NCBI RefSeq assembly: GCF_905475395.1
Contig: NC_058339.1
Location: forward strand, 86,996,520-87,060,519
Origin: Chrysoperla carnea
Lineage: Eukaryota; Arthropoda; Insecta; Neuroptera; Chrysopidae
Reading direction: 5' to 3'
Length of the DNA: 64,000 nucleotides
Shown: in pieces, positions 12,494 through 24,232 of the stretch
How positions within the stretch are numbered: the stretch's first letter is position 1
Layout: each line of letters begins with the position of its first letter
Notes under the pieces: generated by a model
Told to the model about the DNA's origin: nothing
Databases searched by the model: none
Seen by the model: the letters and a program-made list of their open reading frames with translations, nothing else
Translations under genes and position numbers: made by a program

Positions 12494-13176
12494 GTTTTTA
12501 AGATAATATGTGTGTGAACGGATTGTTAACACCACATTATTATTGTTAAAATTTTAATTTGATCTTCGATTAAAGAATAAACAATCTGCCAAGAACAAAA
12601 ATATTTGGGGGTGTTGTAATTTTTGGTTGTGTTATGTTTAAACCTACATATCCGTATAAAAGCTTAATAACAATTATATTATTTTTTGTTCATTTATAAT
12701 ATAATTAATCACATAATATATTAACGATTAATTTAATAGAGTTTTATATTACAAAAAACGACTTTTACTTTATATATGTATAGTTACTAATGTTATTTAC
12801 CTATCTATTATTAAATATAACTAAGTACACCTTTAAGATTGAATATTGTAATTTTAACTTTAAAACAAATAGGTTACTTATACTTAAGACTTATTAAGAT
12901 TTGGTATAATTAAGGCTTGGTGGTGTACCAATCATATTTTAAATATTTTCAATTCAATCATAAATTTAATTAAGTTTGATATTAAATGTCGAATCAAATA
13001 CAGAATGTCTTCAAGAATTAAAAATGTTAAGACGCAAAAATCATTTTAAAAAAATTTTAAGACAATTTTAATGATTTTTTTTTAAATACATTAATTTTAT
13101 AATATTTTTTACGTTAATTTGTTCATTTTTTATTGGCTTAGGTTTACTGTTTTTTTTTTTACATATAGAAACAATG
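12494..13176. other. Gene-free AT-rich stretch
   Basis: Very AT-rich; nothing recognised. Confidence 0.6.
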
Positions 13177-13516
13177 GGCCTTTGCCCTAAATTTTTTTTG
13201 TATTGCTTCATAAGACGTTAGTTATCGAGCAAAAACATCGTTTGAAATCAATTTTTGGATAGCATCAATAACTACGGAAATATGAAGGATTTAAATGTAC
13301 AAATAGAAAGAAAAGAAAATAACACTTGGTGACGTCATAACCTAGAATTGCAATAGAGACTACATATCAAAAATTGATTTGCAAGAATAAGATAGAAAAA
13401 ATTATTAAATTACTTATAATCGATTTTAATTTTGATTTCAGATTTTGGTAATCTATTCTCGCACATTTTCAAATTTTAACGAACTATACATTGAAATCGA
13501 CATTAGGGCAAAGGCC
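13177..13516. mobile_element. MITE with GGCCTTTGCCCTAA terminal repeats
   Basis: A 340-bp element with perfect 14-bp inverted ends GGCCTTTGCCCTAA. A second, more worn copy lies in a DLEC1 intron (49793-50165) in opposite orientation, sharing TGACGTCA, TTCTATTTGTA-type and ATCAATTTTTGGATA blocks. Confidence 0.75.
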
Positions 13517-13752
13517 TATTACCTCATAGTCTGGAAATTTATAAGAAAAGGCGAAAAATTGGGCAGGAAAATTTGAAAACTATGACTTTTTAACAGAAAA
13601 TTATATACGAAGCTTATTCGAGTTAGATAAAGTTTAACCGTTAAAGTTAGATAAAATTTATTTGTCACCAAAGTGAATTTTTATTGCGTTACTTATGTGA
13701 CTGGTATACCTACGTCACAATATACCAGAATAATTTTTTCAATAGTTTATTC

Positions 13753-14380
13753 TTAAGGATGTACGAGCGCCTGGGCAATTTTGGATAAAAGACTTTTTTT
13801 TTTTATATGAAGTTGAACTAAGTCTAAATCAATTCTGAAAATTTTAGTTGGGGTTGTCCGATAATTTAATAAATAAATGATTTCAAAAGTAGGTTTATTT
13901 GACATTGGTCTTATCGGAAAACGTTAGATGGATGATATGTTTTCATAGATTTCTTCAAAACTAGTGGGTGGAAATTAAAAAAAAAAACTATTTAAATAAA
14001 AGCTAAAACCTTAATAAATTATTGAAGAAAAAAAAACCGTTGTGCCCGATTAATTAAGAATGTGAGCACTTTAGTGAAGGACAAAATTAAAAAATATTTT
14101 TTTCCAATTTTGATGGTGAATTTTTTATAACTTGACAATATAAGACGAAAAGTAAGAATAAAATATTTCGATATCTGTAGTAATTTTCAAAAATTTAAAA
14201 TTTGTTTTAATTACTTATCTTTCGATATTTCGAAAACCAAGGCAAATATCGAAAAAAATTTTTCTTATTTTTCATTTATATTTATGAAATTATAAGAAAA
14301 TTCATCATCAAAGTTGAAAGTAAGGTACAAATAATTTCAAACACAAGTATAAACTTCTTTTGGCGCTAGTATTACTTTAA
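13753..14380. mobile_element. TTAA-ended MITE-like element
   Basis: Ends TTAAGGATGTACGAGCGCC and, read inward from the right, TTAAAGTAATACTAGCGCC. Part of the interior (GATGGATGATATG, CATAGATTTC) recurs in reverse at 19665-20020. TTAA ends hint at a piggyBac-type target, but TTAA is common here. Confidence 0.6.
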
Positions 14381-14982
14381 GGCTATATTTTTCAATTTTA
14401 AAGCGTTCTAACTTCTTCTTGCCTTTTATTTACCGTTTGCTGATGTAAAAAAAATTAAGAAATTTAGATTCTGGGCCTAATAAATGAAACTCGTGAAACT
14501 CTCGAATTACGAACAATATTTTAATCAAAATCTTAGCCTACAGAAAAGTCTTAACCCATACAAGGACAAATGAATACCAAAAAATAAAATAAACAAAACA
14601 AAAAAGAATTATTTTAAAGATCAGATTATAAAAGAAGTATAACATACATTAAAAAATAAATAAAATAAATTGTATGATATAGGTAAAACTAAAATATAAG
14701 CAAGCGGTTAGGTAGGCACAATATAACGCGCGGCGTGGCGGTACATTGTTACAACTAACAAAAACTAACATTCAATGTCAGGATAACTGCCGCATTCTGT
14801 TTAGTTGTCACACACGATTACCGGATGTCACACCAAATTTGTATTGTCCAAAATACCCCATAAGTACTTTTTTCCCTTGGAGATGAAACTAACAAAAAAG
14901 AATGGACATGCCCATTTTTCTCTTATTCGCAAAAATGGTTCACCAAGTAAGCTTTGTTGGTACAAGTAAGTACAATCATTTT
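14381..14982. other. Gene-free stretch
   Basis: A GC-richer patch near 14720-14830 (GCGCGGCGTGGCGG) is unexplained; no frame is convincing. Confidence 0.5.
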
Positions 14983-15536
14983 TATACCATGCATACATGT
15001 AATATACAAGGTATACTAAGTTTAGTCCCAAGTTTGTAACGCTTAAAAATATTGATGCCACGCACAAAATTGTGCTATAGGTGTATCACCTAATTAGTCC
15101 ATTTCCGATTTCCGTCCGTCCGTCCGTTCGTCTGTAGACACGATAACTCAAAAACGAAAAAAGATATCGAGCTGAAATTTTTACAGCGTACTCAGGACGT
15201 AAAAAGTGAGGTCAAGTTCGTAAATGAGCATCATAGGTCAATTGCGTCTTGGGTCCGTAGGACCCATCTTGAAAACCGTTAGAGATAGAACAAAAGTTTA
15301 AATATAAAAAATGTTCCTTATCAAAAATTAAACAACTTTTGTTTGAAACATTTTTTCGTAAACATCACTGTTTACCCGTGAGGGCGCCAATTAGGAGGAA
15401 ATTTTATAATATGTACTATACTTGATTATCAGTTATGAATGTGTCACATGTTTGTATGTGTAATGTGATAAAGAAATCAATACTGACTATGCATGGTATT
15501 TCAACAATTAACTCAGTCAATTGTTTGTTTTCACTT
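14983..15536 (-). mobile_element. HINE-like element, copy F (near full length)
   Basis: Minus orientation, with the clearest (GTCC)n tract near 15112-15136. It forms an inverted pair with copy G about 430 bp away. The reading frame at its 3' end also appears in copy G, so it is repeat sequence, not a gene. Confidence 0.78.
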
Positions 15537-15964
15537 GTTTTAACAAAAATCTGCATTTTTTTTTTTTGTTATATGGTCAACAAGAAAAATTTAAAAATAT
15601 ATTTTGATGTTTTACATACATGAATTTATGCATACCATTTCTTATGGGACATCTTGTATATTAAAACAGACAGACAGACAATCGATGGTCCGATTCCAGC
15701 CACTTGGGTTATGTAGCTGCTATATTATATTGTAGAATTGTGGGTTTGTATTATTATCACATTTTAATCTTTTGACGAAATAAAAAATAATACAAAATTA
15801 ACAAAGGTGTAAGTTAAAGTTAAACACCGTGTATAAAGAAACATAAAATCAAACATTTAAAAGCGCGTTCGTTTTGAATAAAAAGAATACGTCGTCTATA
15901 CAGTTAAACCTCTAGAAATTTAAGTTCAAGTCAAATGCTCCAAGTACATAGTTTATTATAAAAC

Positions 15965-16502
15965 AAGTGAAAACAAACAATTGACTGAGTTAATTGTTGA
16001 AATACCATGCATAGTCAGTGTTGATTTCTTTATCACATTACACATACATACATGTGACACATACATAACTGTTAATCAAGTATAGTACATATTATAAAAT
16101 TTCCGCCTAATTGGCGCCCTCACGGGTAAACAGTGATGTTTACGAAAAAATGTTTCAAACAAAAGTTGTTTAATTTTTGATAAAGAACATTTTTTATATT
16201 TAAACTTTTGTTCTATCTCTAACGGTTTTCAAGATGGGTACGTCTCATGGGTCTCATTTACGAACTTGACCCCACTTTTTACGTCCTGAGTACGCTGTAA
16301 AAATTTCAGCTCGATATCTTTTTTCGTTTTTGAGTTATCGTGTACACAGACGGACGGACGGATGTACAACCGGAAATGGGCTAATTAGGTGATTCTATGA
16401 ACACCTATAGCACAATTTTGTGCGTGGCATCAATATTTTTAAGCGTTACAAACTTGGGACTAAACTTAGTATACCTTGCATATTACATATATGCATGGTA
16501 TA
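15965..16502 (+). mobile_element. HINE-like element, copy G (near full length)
   Basis: Plus orientation, with both termini. The 3' palindrome is ACCTTGCATATTACATATATGCATGGT-like (shown here only in part: GCATATTACATATATGC). The (GACG)n tract is near 16347-16362. Confidence 0.78.
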
Positions 16503-16667
16503 AAAATTATCAATTGATCTATTTCTACAAGCTTTCGTTTAACTTGCAATGTATTTTTTGTTCGGGTGGAATCTTGCAACTCAATTTTTAAGCAAATATC
16601 TTTTACGGACTGAGCTAAAATTTTGTATACATTCTTAGTTTGGATTTCCAATGGCTTCCACCATATT

Positions 16668-16668
<1 letters not shown>

Positions 16669-16717
<49 letters not shown>
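16669..16717. repeat. (AT)n microsatellite
   Basis: About 49 bp of uninterrupted TA dinucleotides, lying just beside the foldback element at 16727. Confidence 0.95.
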
Positions 16718-16721
<4 letters not shown>

Positions 16722-16726
16722 TAAAA

Positions 16727-16978
16727 ATTTAAATAAAAAATACTTTTCAAAATACAAGCTTTTACTGTGCTAAAAAGTAGAAAATAATTATTTCTATGAG
16801 TCACTCATACATTACTATTTTTAAAAGCTTGAGGAGCTTCAAATGATCTTTGATATTTTCAATTCAGAGGCTCTAACTTTACAAAATAGTCATGTATGAG
16901 TGACTCATAGAAATAATTATTTTCTACTTTTTAGTATAATAAAAACGCTTGTCCTTTAAAAAGTATTTTTATTTAAAT
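16727..16978. repeat. 252-bp foldback MITE with perfect 42-bp inner arms
   Basis: Bases 16771-16812 and 16892-16933 are exact reverse complements, and imperfect pairing extends outward to ATTTAAATAAAAAATAC and GTATTTTTATTTAAAT. Perfect pairing suggests a recent insertion or gene conversion between arms. Confidence 0.88.
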
Positions 16979-18480
16979 AACACAGTAAAAAAAATTACTG
17001 TATTGAAGTAAGCGTAATTAATTGGCTGTTAATGTTTATACAACGAGTAAATATTTATTGAGTCAACGATTTCAATACTTAATTCAAGAAAATAAGTTTT
17101 TTACTGCTTAAAAATTATCTTGAACCAAAAAAATATTTACTGACTACTAGGTATATTAAGAATATATTTTCTTGTAAGTAGTAATTACAGAATAATTAGT
17201 AATTCTAATTAATTAATTTGTAATCATTTATCATTATTTCTATAATTATCAGAAAGATATGTATGAAAATTTAAAATTATAAAATGCTCTTTGCAAGACC
17301 TGTTCAACAAGCGCCGATCTACCTTGAAAGACAAAGCAATTAATCCCACAGAGTAAATAGAATACCTGTTTTTCAAACGTGATACTTTCCTAGGAGAGTT
17401 TAAAGGCTTTTGTTTTTATGGATAAAGTATCCTGATACTACCGGCTAGTTATTAATTATTTTACCAATTTCTGAAGTTCGCAAAATAAAGTCTTTATGAC
17501 GTTATATGTAAAAAACAATTATTCAAATTAAATTTTTGATAAAATTTTCAAAACTTTTTCAAAATTATAGTTTTTCGATATTTTTAAGTTTTTGTATTCT
17601 TATATACACCTTAAAAAATTTTTTTAAAAGGTTCATAATGATGTATATGTTCTCAGAGTTATTGAAATCTAAGAAAAACCTTTGTCGTTTTAAAACATAA
17701 AATGTTTGTATATATCCTTTCAGATCGATAATTTCAAATTCGAAAACGTAAAATACAAAATATTTGGAAAACCATTATTTAAATCTATACTAGGCTTATC
17801 AAAAGGTTTAGCAAAATAATTTAAACTGTCTTAATCAATTTCAAAGGTAACTTAAATTCAAGAATATCAACCCAATTAAGATTTTCAACCGATTTAGCCC
17901 ACAATCTAGTTTATGAATGTGTTTTTCCAAAATATTTTTTCTTTTCTTTTTTTATTTGAATTGAAAGAATTTGCTCTTACATCTGAAAATACTGAAATCT
18001 ATAACACGAAATAAAACCAAAAAATTAGGGAATATTCATGTATTTTTTAAAATATTTTTAATTCATTGTTTACACCGTTATACCATAGTAAAAAATATAA
18101 ATACTGTTTGTATATTTGTACTTACCTGTGATAATACATACTGGCTTGTTAATGCAGTGTTCTTTTAATAATTTTACTTTTGAGTTCTGTTAGGATGTGT
18201 TGTATGATTTTAAATGTCCTGTAAATGTTATAATTGTCACTATTCTGTTTAGATGACGTGGGCTGCTAATGATCTCAGTTATCGATGCGGCCCTAAAACC
18301 TACAAAAAAAAATTAAAAAAATAAATAAATAAAATACTGTTTAAAAATGCTGTAATTAAGTGTAAAAAAATATTTAAAATACAGAATAATTTTGAGATGT
18401 TAAACGCAGTCTTTTGGCGCTCTCTGTTGATGACGAATTAATATGTGACCTGTCAATTGGTGACAGTTCAATGTATAATG
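16979..18480. other. Gene-free AT-rich stretch
   Basis: Nothing recognisable; the frame at 17971-18168 lacks coding character. Confidence 0.55.
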
Positions 18481-18594
18481 ACAATTAAAGATATTTGAAA
18501 AAAATACACTCGAAACAGGATTCGAACCCGGACTTCTTGGATTCCGGGTTCGAGTCCTGGTTCGAATGTATTTTTTTCAATTCTCTTTAATTAA
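18481..18594. repeat. Head-to-head tRNA-derived SINE halves
   Basis: Two reverse-complement arms (18481-18532 and 18543-18594) each carry a tRNA B box (GGTTCGAATCC/GGTTCGAGTCC) followed by GTATTTTTTTCAA and CTTTAATTA. They face each other around CTTCTTGGAT. The same tail occurs in the DLEC1 intron copies. Confidence 0.72.
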
Positions 18595-18783
18595 GATAAC
18601 TAGACAAGATATTTATCAATATTTAGTTTACGCTGTATGTATCATCAATTATAATCACGAGAATTTATACTCGTTTTTATGAAGTTTTCTAATAAACAGT
18701 CGTAGAATAATATAACTCAATGTAATACCATACAAAATATAAGTAATTAATACCATACAGTATGTCAACGAGTTTGACAAGCC

Positions 18784-19018
18784 ACTTTTGTTTGAAACAT
18801 TTTTTTGTAAACATCACTGTTTACCCACGAGAGCGTTAATTAGGTGCAAATTTTATAGTGTGTATTAATATGGGAATATCAGTTATGTGTGTGTGGCTAT
18901 TTAAAAGTGGATATCTTCTGTTATTTACGTGACGTCAAAAAACAAACGATTGCGTCATTAACACTGTTTATACATGATATATTCAACAATTAACTCAGCC
19001 AATTGTTTGTTTTCACTT
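18784..19018 (-). mobile_element. HINE-like element, copy H (5' half)
   Basis: Keeps the 5' half from the ACTTTTGTTTGAAAC block to the TTTTCACTTG terminus; the 3' half is missing. Shares with copy J an internal variant (AAAAGTGGATATCTT) not seen in A, E, F or G, suggesting a subfamily. Confidence 0.7.
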
Positions 19019-19664
19019 GTTTTAATTCTTTTAAAAATAAAAAATATAAATTATTAGGGTACGATTCATACTCAAGGTTTTGAAAAATACTGCTGTATAC
19101 AACATAAAAAACTAGATCCGGCTCATAGAACCTTTAACGTATCATCCATATTTTAGACTCAAATTTTCACAAAAAATTAACGACAAATACGTAAAAAATC
19201 TATAAAATTGTACGGGAGTATCTCTAAATTAAATGTGTTTTGAGATTAGAAACTTAACTATGACAAAATTATTTTAATATCAAGTTCTAGCTTCGAATAT
19301 GAAAAAAAAAATGGTAGTAAAATAGTAGAAATGAAATGTTAAAAAAAATTATATTAATTCTCGTGCCCAATATGGGTGCAGTTGATTAGGAACATTTGAT
19401 ACAAGTAATTGCCATAACAAGGTGATAAATAACAAATTTTTATTAATAATCAATATTAATTATATTAATTAATAATAAATGCAAACAATATTATTAATAA
19501 TACTAATAATAATATTATTATTATAAGAATATATTGGAATTCAATCATGGCAATAAACCACTCATTACAGGGTAGAGTACCTATACCTGTTAAAGCGCCT
19601 AAACTGAGCTTACCTTTTCACTTACACTTTTAAAAACAACATAATAAGTTCGTAAACTTAATAG

Positions 19665-20020
19665 TTAAGTTAGTGCCGAGCGCAAAGGGGAAGTTTAGAC
19701 TTGTGATTGAAATTATTTGTTCCTTATTTTCACTTTTGATCATAAATTTTAAAACAAAATTTTCAATTTTCGATATTTTGAAAATTACTCCAGATATCGA
19801 AATGTTTACTCTTACTTTTCGTCTTACTTGTTTTCAATAATTTATTAAGCTTTTAACTTTAATTTAAATAGTTTTTTTTTTAATTTTCACCGACTAAAGA
19901 GAAATCTATGAAAGCATATCATCCATCTATTGTTTTCCCATAAAACCAATTTGAAATATGCCTACCGATTTTGATTATTTTTCTTCAAAATGATTCTTTT
20001 TTTATATTTCAGATGGGGGA
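19665..20020. mobile_element. Partial copy of the TTAA-ended element
   Basis: Begins TTAAGTTAGTGCCGAGCGC and contains CATATCATCCATCTA and TCGATATTTTGAAAATTAC, reverse-complement matches to the 13.75-14.38 kb element. The right end is not clear. Confidence 0.55.
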
Positions 20021-20711
20021 AATAATTTGGAGAAGGAATAGGCAATGTCGCGACTAATATATCGACGACCAGCCTGATTTGCTAATGATAGAAGTTTGAA
20101 ATTTCGAGAAAATATTGATTTTATACTTCAGGTTTCAAATTAGAAAGAATTTTTCGAAATTCATCAACTAAAAAGGATGCTGTCCCGCGGACGAAAATTT
20201 ATTTTGTGCTTTTACATTTACCTAAGTTTTTTACATTTTTCGTTAATGCTTGACTATGTTCTTTAGAACCACAAGATTATTAAAGAAAAAAAAAAAAAAA
20301 AAAAACCAAGATCATGTCATGAAATTACAAATAATAAGTAATCATAAATACAGGCAAAATAAAAAAAAATGAAATACACATAAATTGTCATTTGTCAACA
20401 AATAAATCACAATTATTATTATTTATCGTTTTGAAACATAAGTAGGTATAATATTTGATGTCTATAATTAAGTACCCAACTAACATTTAAAGTATTTAAT
20501 TTTTATTTTATTATTAATAATATCAAGTAATTCGTCTAAAAATGAAATTATTATTTAATAATTAATAATTCTAGATTAATATAATAAAATATTATACCTT
20601 ACATTCCAATTGTGTTAAATAATTATTTTAAATTATTAATTAAATTACCTAGTATTGTTAATTATAGATTTTATGTTAATACTGTTCAAAGTTTTCATGG
20701 GAAATTTATAT
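20021..20711. other. Gene-free AT-rich stretch
   Basis: Includes an A-run at about 20284-20305; otherwise featureless. Confidence 0.55.
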
Positions 20712-21190
20712 AATACTAGAGTGATACCCACTCGTTTCGCTGGGTTTAAAAGTAAAGATTGATAAAGATTGCTCTCGCTTATCTCCTTTCTATAACACTC
20801 GAAATAGTGGTAAGGATTGTTTTACACAGGTAAAATATATGTATGGTTTTCTATTTATTTAAATGTATAATTTTCGTAATTATTCATTGAGTATATCAGA
20901 AAAGATGGCTGTGAAATATTTTATATTGACTATTTTTACAGAAATCTCTAATTTATGGTAATGTCAAATGGCTACTGTTACAGAAATCTGTAATTTATGG
21001 TAATGTCAAATTAAATTAATTTTTATTATATATCTTTATAAATTATATCTCATGTGTTATTCTGATATATCAGCTATATTGCTATACAGTTTCATGAAAA
21101 ATCATTCGCTAGTTTTAGCGTGAAAGCGTAACAAACAAATAAACAAACAAACAAACATGCTTACTTTCGCATTTATAAAATATAGAGATA
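20712..21190 (+). mobile_element. RTE-like non-LTR retrotransposon 3' remnant
   Basis: Opens with CCCACTCGTTTCGCTGGGT and ends with GCGTGAAAGCGTAACAAAC, an (AAAC)n run and TTTCGCATTTATAAAATAT, the wording typical of insect RTE-family 3' ends. There is no ORF. The family name is from memory of the motif, not a search. Confidence 0.55.
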
Positions 21191-21409
21191 ATATGATAAT
21201 ATATGAGACGTTTGTGATTAATTCAATATTTATTGTTTTTGGTATTAAATTTCAAAAGATTTGTTGTTTTAAAAATATTCTTTGAAAATAAAATTAATTA
21301 AATTGAAATTAACATTATTCGTGTTAATGAATATTTATCAGAATACACCCTCTCAAAGTCTCAAATAACATTTAAAATAATAGGTACTCTCAAATAATAG
21401 AGGAAAGTG

Positions 21410-22015
21410 CTATATAATGATCCCTCAGAATAAAATGATCCCTCGTTGTTTTAAGTGAACCATTAAAGCCATCTAGTATATTTATCGATAGATGACTTCC
21501 ACGTGATCAAATTAAACTTTCAACAAAGAGTTATGGCAATGTAAAAGCTATTTTGTGTTTTGTAGAAAAATATTAATTTTAATACTTATGATCTATGGTA
21601 AAACAAGTTCCAACGTAAAATTTCTTATTTTTGTGTTAGCCTTCTCCGGCTGGTTGTTTTATTCTTGGCTTCTGTTGACTTTTATTAATACTATAACACA
21701 TTTTGATAATAAATTTAATAATAAATTTTAAGGTCAGTTTTTATAATAAATTTTAAGGTCAGTTTTTATGACGATATTCAAATATGTCGTTTCGGGTAAA
21801 ATGATCCCTTTTATATACGTTAAAATGATCACTATTTTGTGTGTAATATTATAATAGGTAGAATAATCCCCCATCATGTGACGGGTCTTGAATGTGTTAA
21901 TATTTTATGTATAAAAGAACAATTAGTATTTTATGTGAACAGTTTAGTAAAAAATGCAATCGGATCATTTTACCCCCTATTCTTACAAGGTCGGTAAAAT
22001 GATCCCTTTTGAGAA
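21410..22015. repeat. Region with repeated AAAATGATCCC motif
   Basis: AAAATGATCCC or close variants recur about seven times (near 21420, 21435, 21799, 21824, 21857, 21997 and, inverted, 21962). Two direct copies of a 25-bp AATAAATTTTAAGGTCAG-type unit sit at 21718-21770. This may be an old element; no protein is supported. Confidence 0.45.
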
Positions 22016-22289
22016 ATATTGAATAGTTCTAATAATTTTAACAAAAAAGAAAGTATCATGCCAATTACAACACTTGGAATAAAAAAACCAAAAATATTAC
22101 GACGTTATACATATCTCGAATCGTTTGACGCCTTCTCCTATGTACCTTCGTTAAGTATGGGGCCAAAAAAAATTTTTTTAGTTCGCAATAAGAAATTCTT
22201 GATGAAAATTTTTTTGAATAAATTATTTTTTTTATGATTTTATTTTTAAGCTTGTTTTGTTGTACTTACTGACACAAAGACTTTGGATT

Positions 22290-22640
22290 TAATTTTGAAA
22301 ATACGAAAATCCGTTTCATTTTAAGATTAAACGACAAATTGAAATATCGACTCAAATTGCCTTGAATATCACCCTTCGAATATGGATTTAAGCGATATTT
22401 CTAAAACTAAATTCCCAATCGTTAAATGAACCAATATTTGCATTTTTTGATACAAAATTACTTCAAAAATGATTTTTTATTCAAATCGGAGACAAATCTC
22501 TTCTTTTTCAATTTTTGAAAATTTTCTTAAAATATCCAGAAAAATTTAAAAAGTCATAAATCTTATAGATAGATTTTTTTCTGTACACTACTTCATCTAA
22601 AAAATTTTCACGACAAACAAAATTAAAATTGATGAAGTAG
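22290..22640. repeat. Degenerate satellite-like monomer
   Basis: Matches the array in CCAATCGTTAAATGAACC (about 22417) and AAATCGGAGACAAAT (about 22483) with the following poly-T/AAAATTT region. Strongly diverged. Confidence 0.5.
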
Positions 22641-23201
22641 GTATCAAAAAACAAAGAGCATTTTTTTAAAGTTATTTCGATAACCACAAAAGAATTTTAA
22701 ACTTTCAAATGTTAAAGTTTTTGTTTATAAATCGACATATAATTACGTCAAAAATGCTATCAAAATTTAAAAAGTGATTCGTAGGTGTGATATTTTTTGT
22801 TCAATTAGACAGCCTTTGTTTTCCAATCATTTATAATAATTAAAATGACGTTAATATTTAAGTGTTTTATTTTTAATTGAATCTGTTTTTATAAATAAAA
22901 TAATTATGATGTCAACATTGAAAGGCAATAATTCATTTATTTATAAAATAAAAAAAATTATTATTAATAATAATAATATTAATAGAATACAACAATCAAT
23001 ATTTTTAAATATATACCAATCAATAAAAAATCAGATCCGTATACAATCAAATTTAATAATGGCCTTAAACATCGATCATAATTTTTCTTTCGCAACTCCC
23101 TAGAAAAGTACTAGAGCTAAATTAATAAACAAATTTTTGCGAATACTTTCAGCTTAATGCAACGCATTCTTCTCGAATGGTTTTTAAAAACATTAGAAAA
23201 T
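22641..23201. other. Gene-free AT-rich stretch
   Basis: Nothing recognised; frame 22906-23103 is Asn/Ile-rich from AT bias. Confidence 0.55.
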
Positions 23202-23751
23202 AAGTGAAAACAAACAATTGACTGAGTTAGTTGTTGAAATACCATGTATAGACAGTGTTGATTACTCTATTACATTACACATATGATTTACCTACCTATA
23301 CATGTCACACATACATAACTGATAATCCCATATTAGTACATACTATAAAATTTGCACCGAATGTGTGCCCTCGTGAGTAAACAGTGATGTTTACAAAAAA
23401 ATGTTTCAAACAAAAATTGTTTATTTTTTTAAAGGAACATTTTTTAATTTTAAACTTTTGTTCTGTCTCCAATAGTTTACAAGATGGGTCCTACGGACCC
23501 AAGACCCAATTGATCTATGTTGCTCATTTACGAACTCGACCTCACTTTTTACGTCCCGAGTGCGCTGATAGTGCTTCAGCTTGATATATTTTTTCGTTTT
23601 TGAGTTATCGTGTCCACAGGTGGACGGACGGACGGACGGACAACCGAAAATGGACTAATTAAATGATTCTATGAACACCTATATCAAAATTATTTTCGTA
23701 GCATCAATATTTTTAAGCGTTACAAACTTAATATACTATGTATATTTCATG
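23202..23751 (+). mobile_element. HINE-like element, copy I (near full length)
   Basis: All family blocks are present in plus orientation. The (GGAC)n tract is near 23622-23641. The 3' hairpin is worn. Confidence 0.75.
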
Positions 23752-24156
23752 GAATTATATGTTTACGATAGAAGTGTGTTAAGAGCAATTAAATTTGCAC
23801 CTAGAATGCGTAACACGGGTTAGGCAATCGTAGAAGTACGTGAATAATGCGTTATTACACGTAGGTATATCGTACGAAACTTTATCTAAACTGTAATAAT
23901 AATTTAAAATTAGTCACGAGCTATTGAGAAAAATAACATTAAAAAAAGTCACTTTACTAACTTCTTATTAGTTTAGATTTTGACTGTAATTTGACTAATT
24001 TAGTTGATTGAAAATGCACATGGTAATGAAAATGCATTTGATAATAAACTATTTATCCCATGCAAAATGAGTGAGTTAAATAGTTCTTATCTCACGAGCG
24101 TAGATAAAATTGAATATTGAATTTGTATCTCTCTCAAATAAATAAGTTTAATAAAT

Positions 24157-24232
24157 ATGGTGGAAGCGCAATTAAGTTCGTAATGCGTATAGTGAATTGG
24201 TATATTACATAATTTAACTGCGTTTCCACCAT
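24157..24232. repeat. 76-bp hairpin element, ATGGTGGAAGCGCAATTAA ends
   Basis: Left end ATGGTGGAAGCGCAATTAA pairs with right end TTTAACTGCGTTTCCACCAT. Single CGCTTCCACCAT-like ends also occur near 127, 5310 and 16652, so this is a small dispersed family. Confidence 0.6.

Noticed and set aside
16397..16591. Open frame beginning MNTYSTILCVASIFLSV, also seen at 14828-15067
   Set aside because: The shared part is the 3' end of the HINE family read through; its recurrence reflects repeat copies, not a gene family.
18505..18570. tRNA gene at 18.5 kb
   Set aside because: Only B-box halves facing each other; no A box or cloverleaf.
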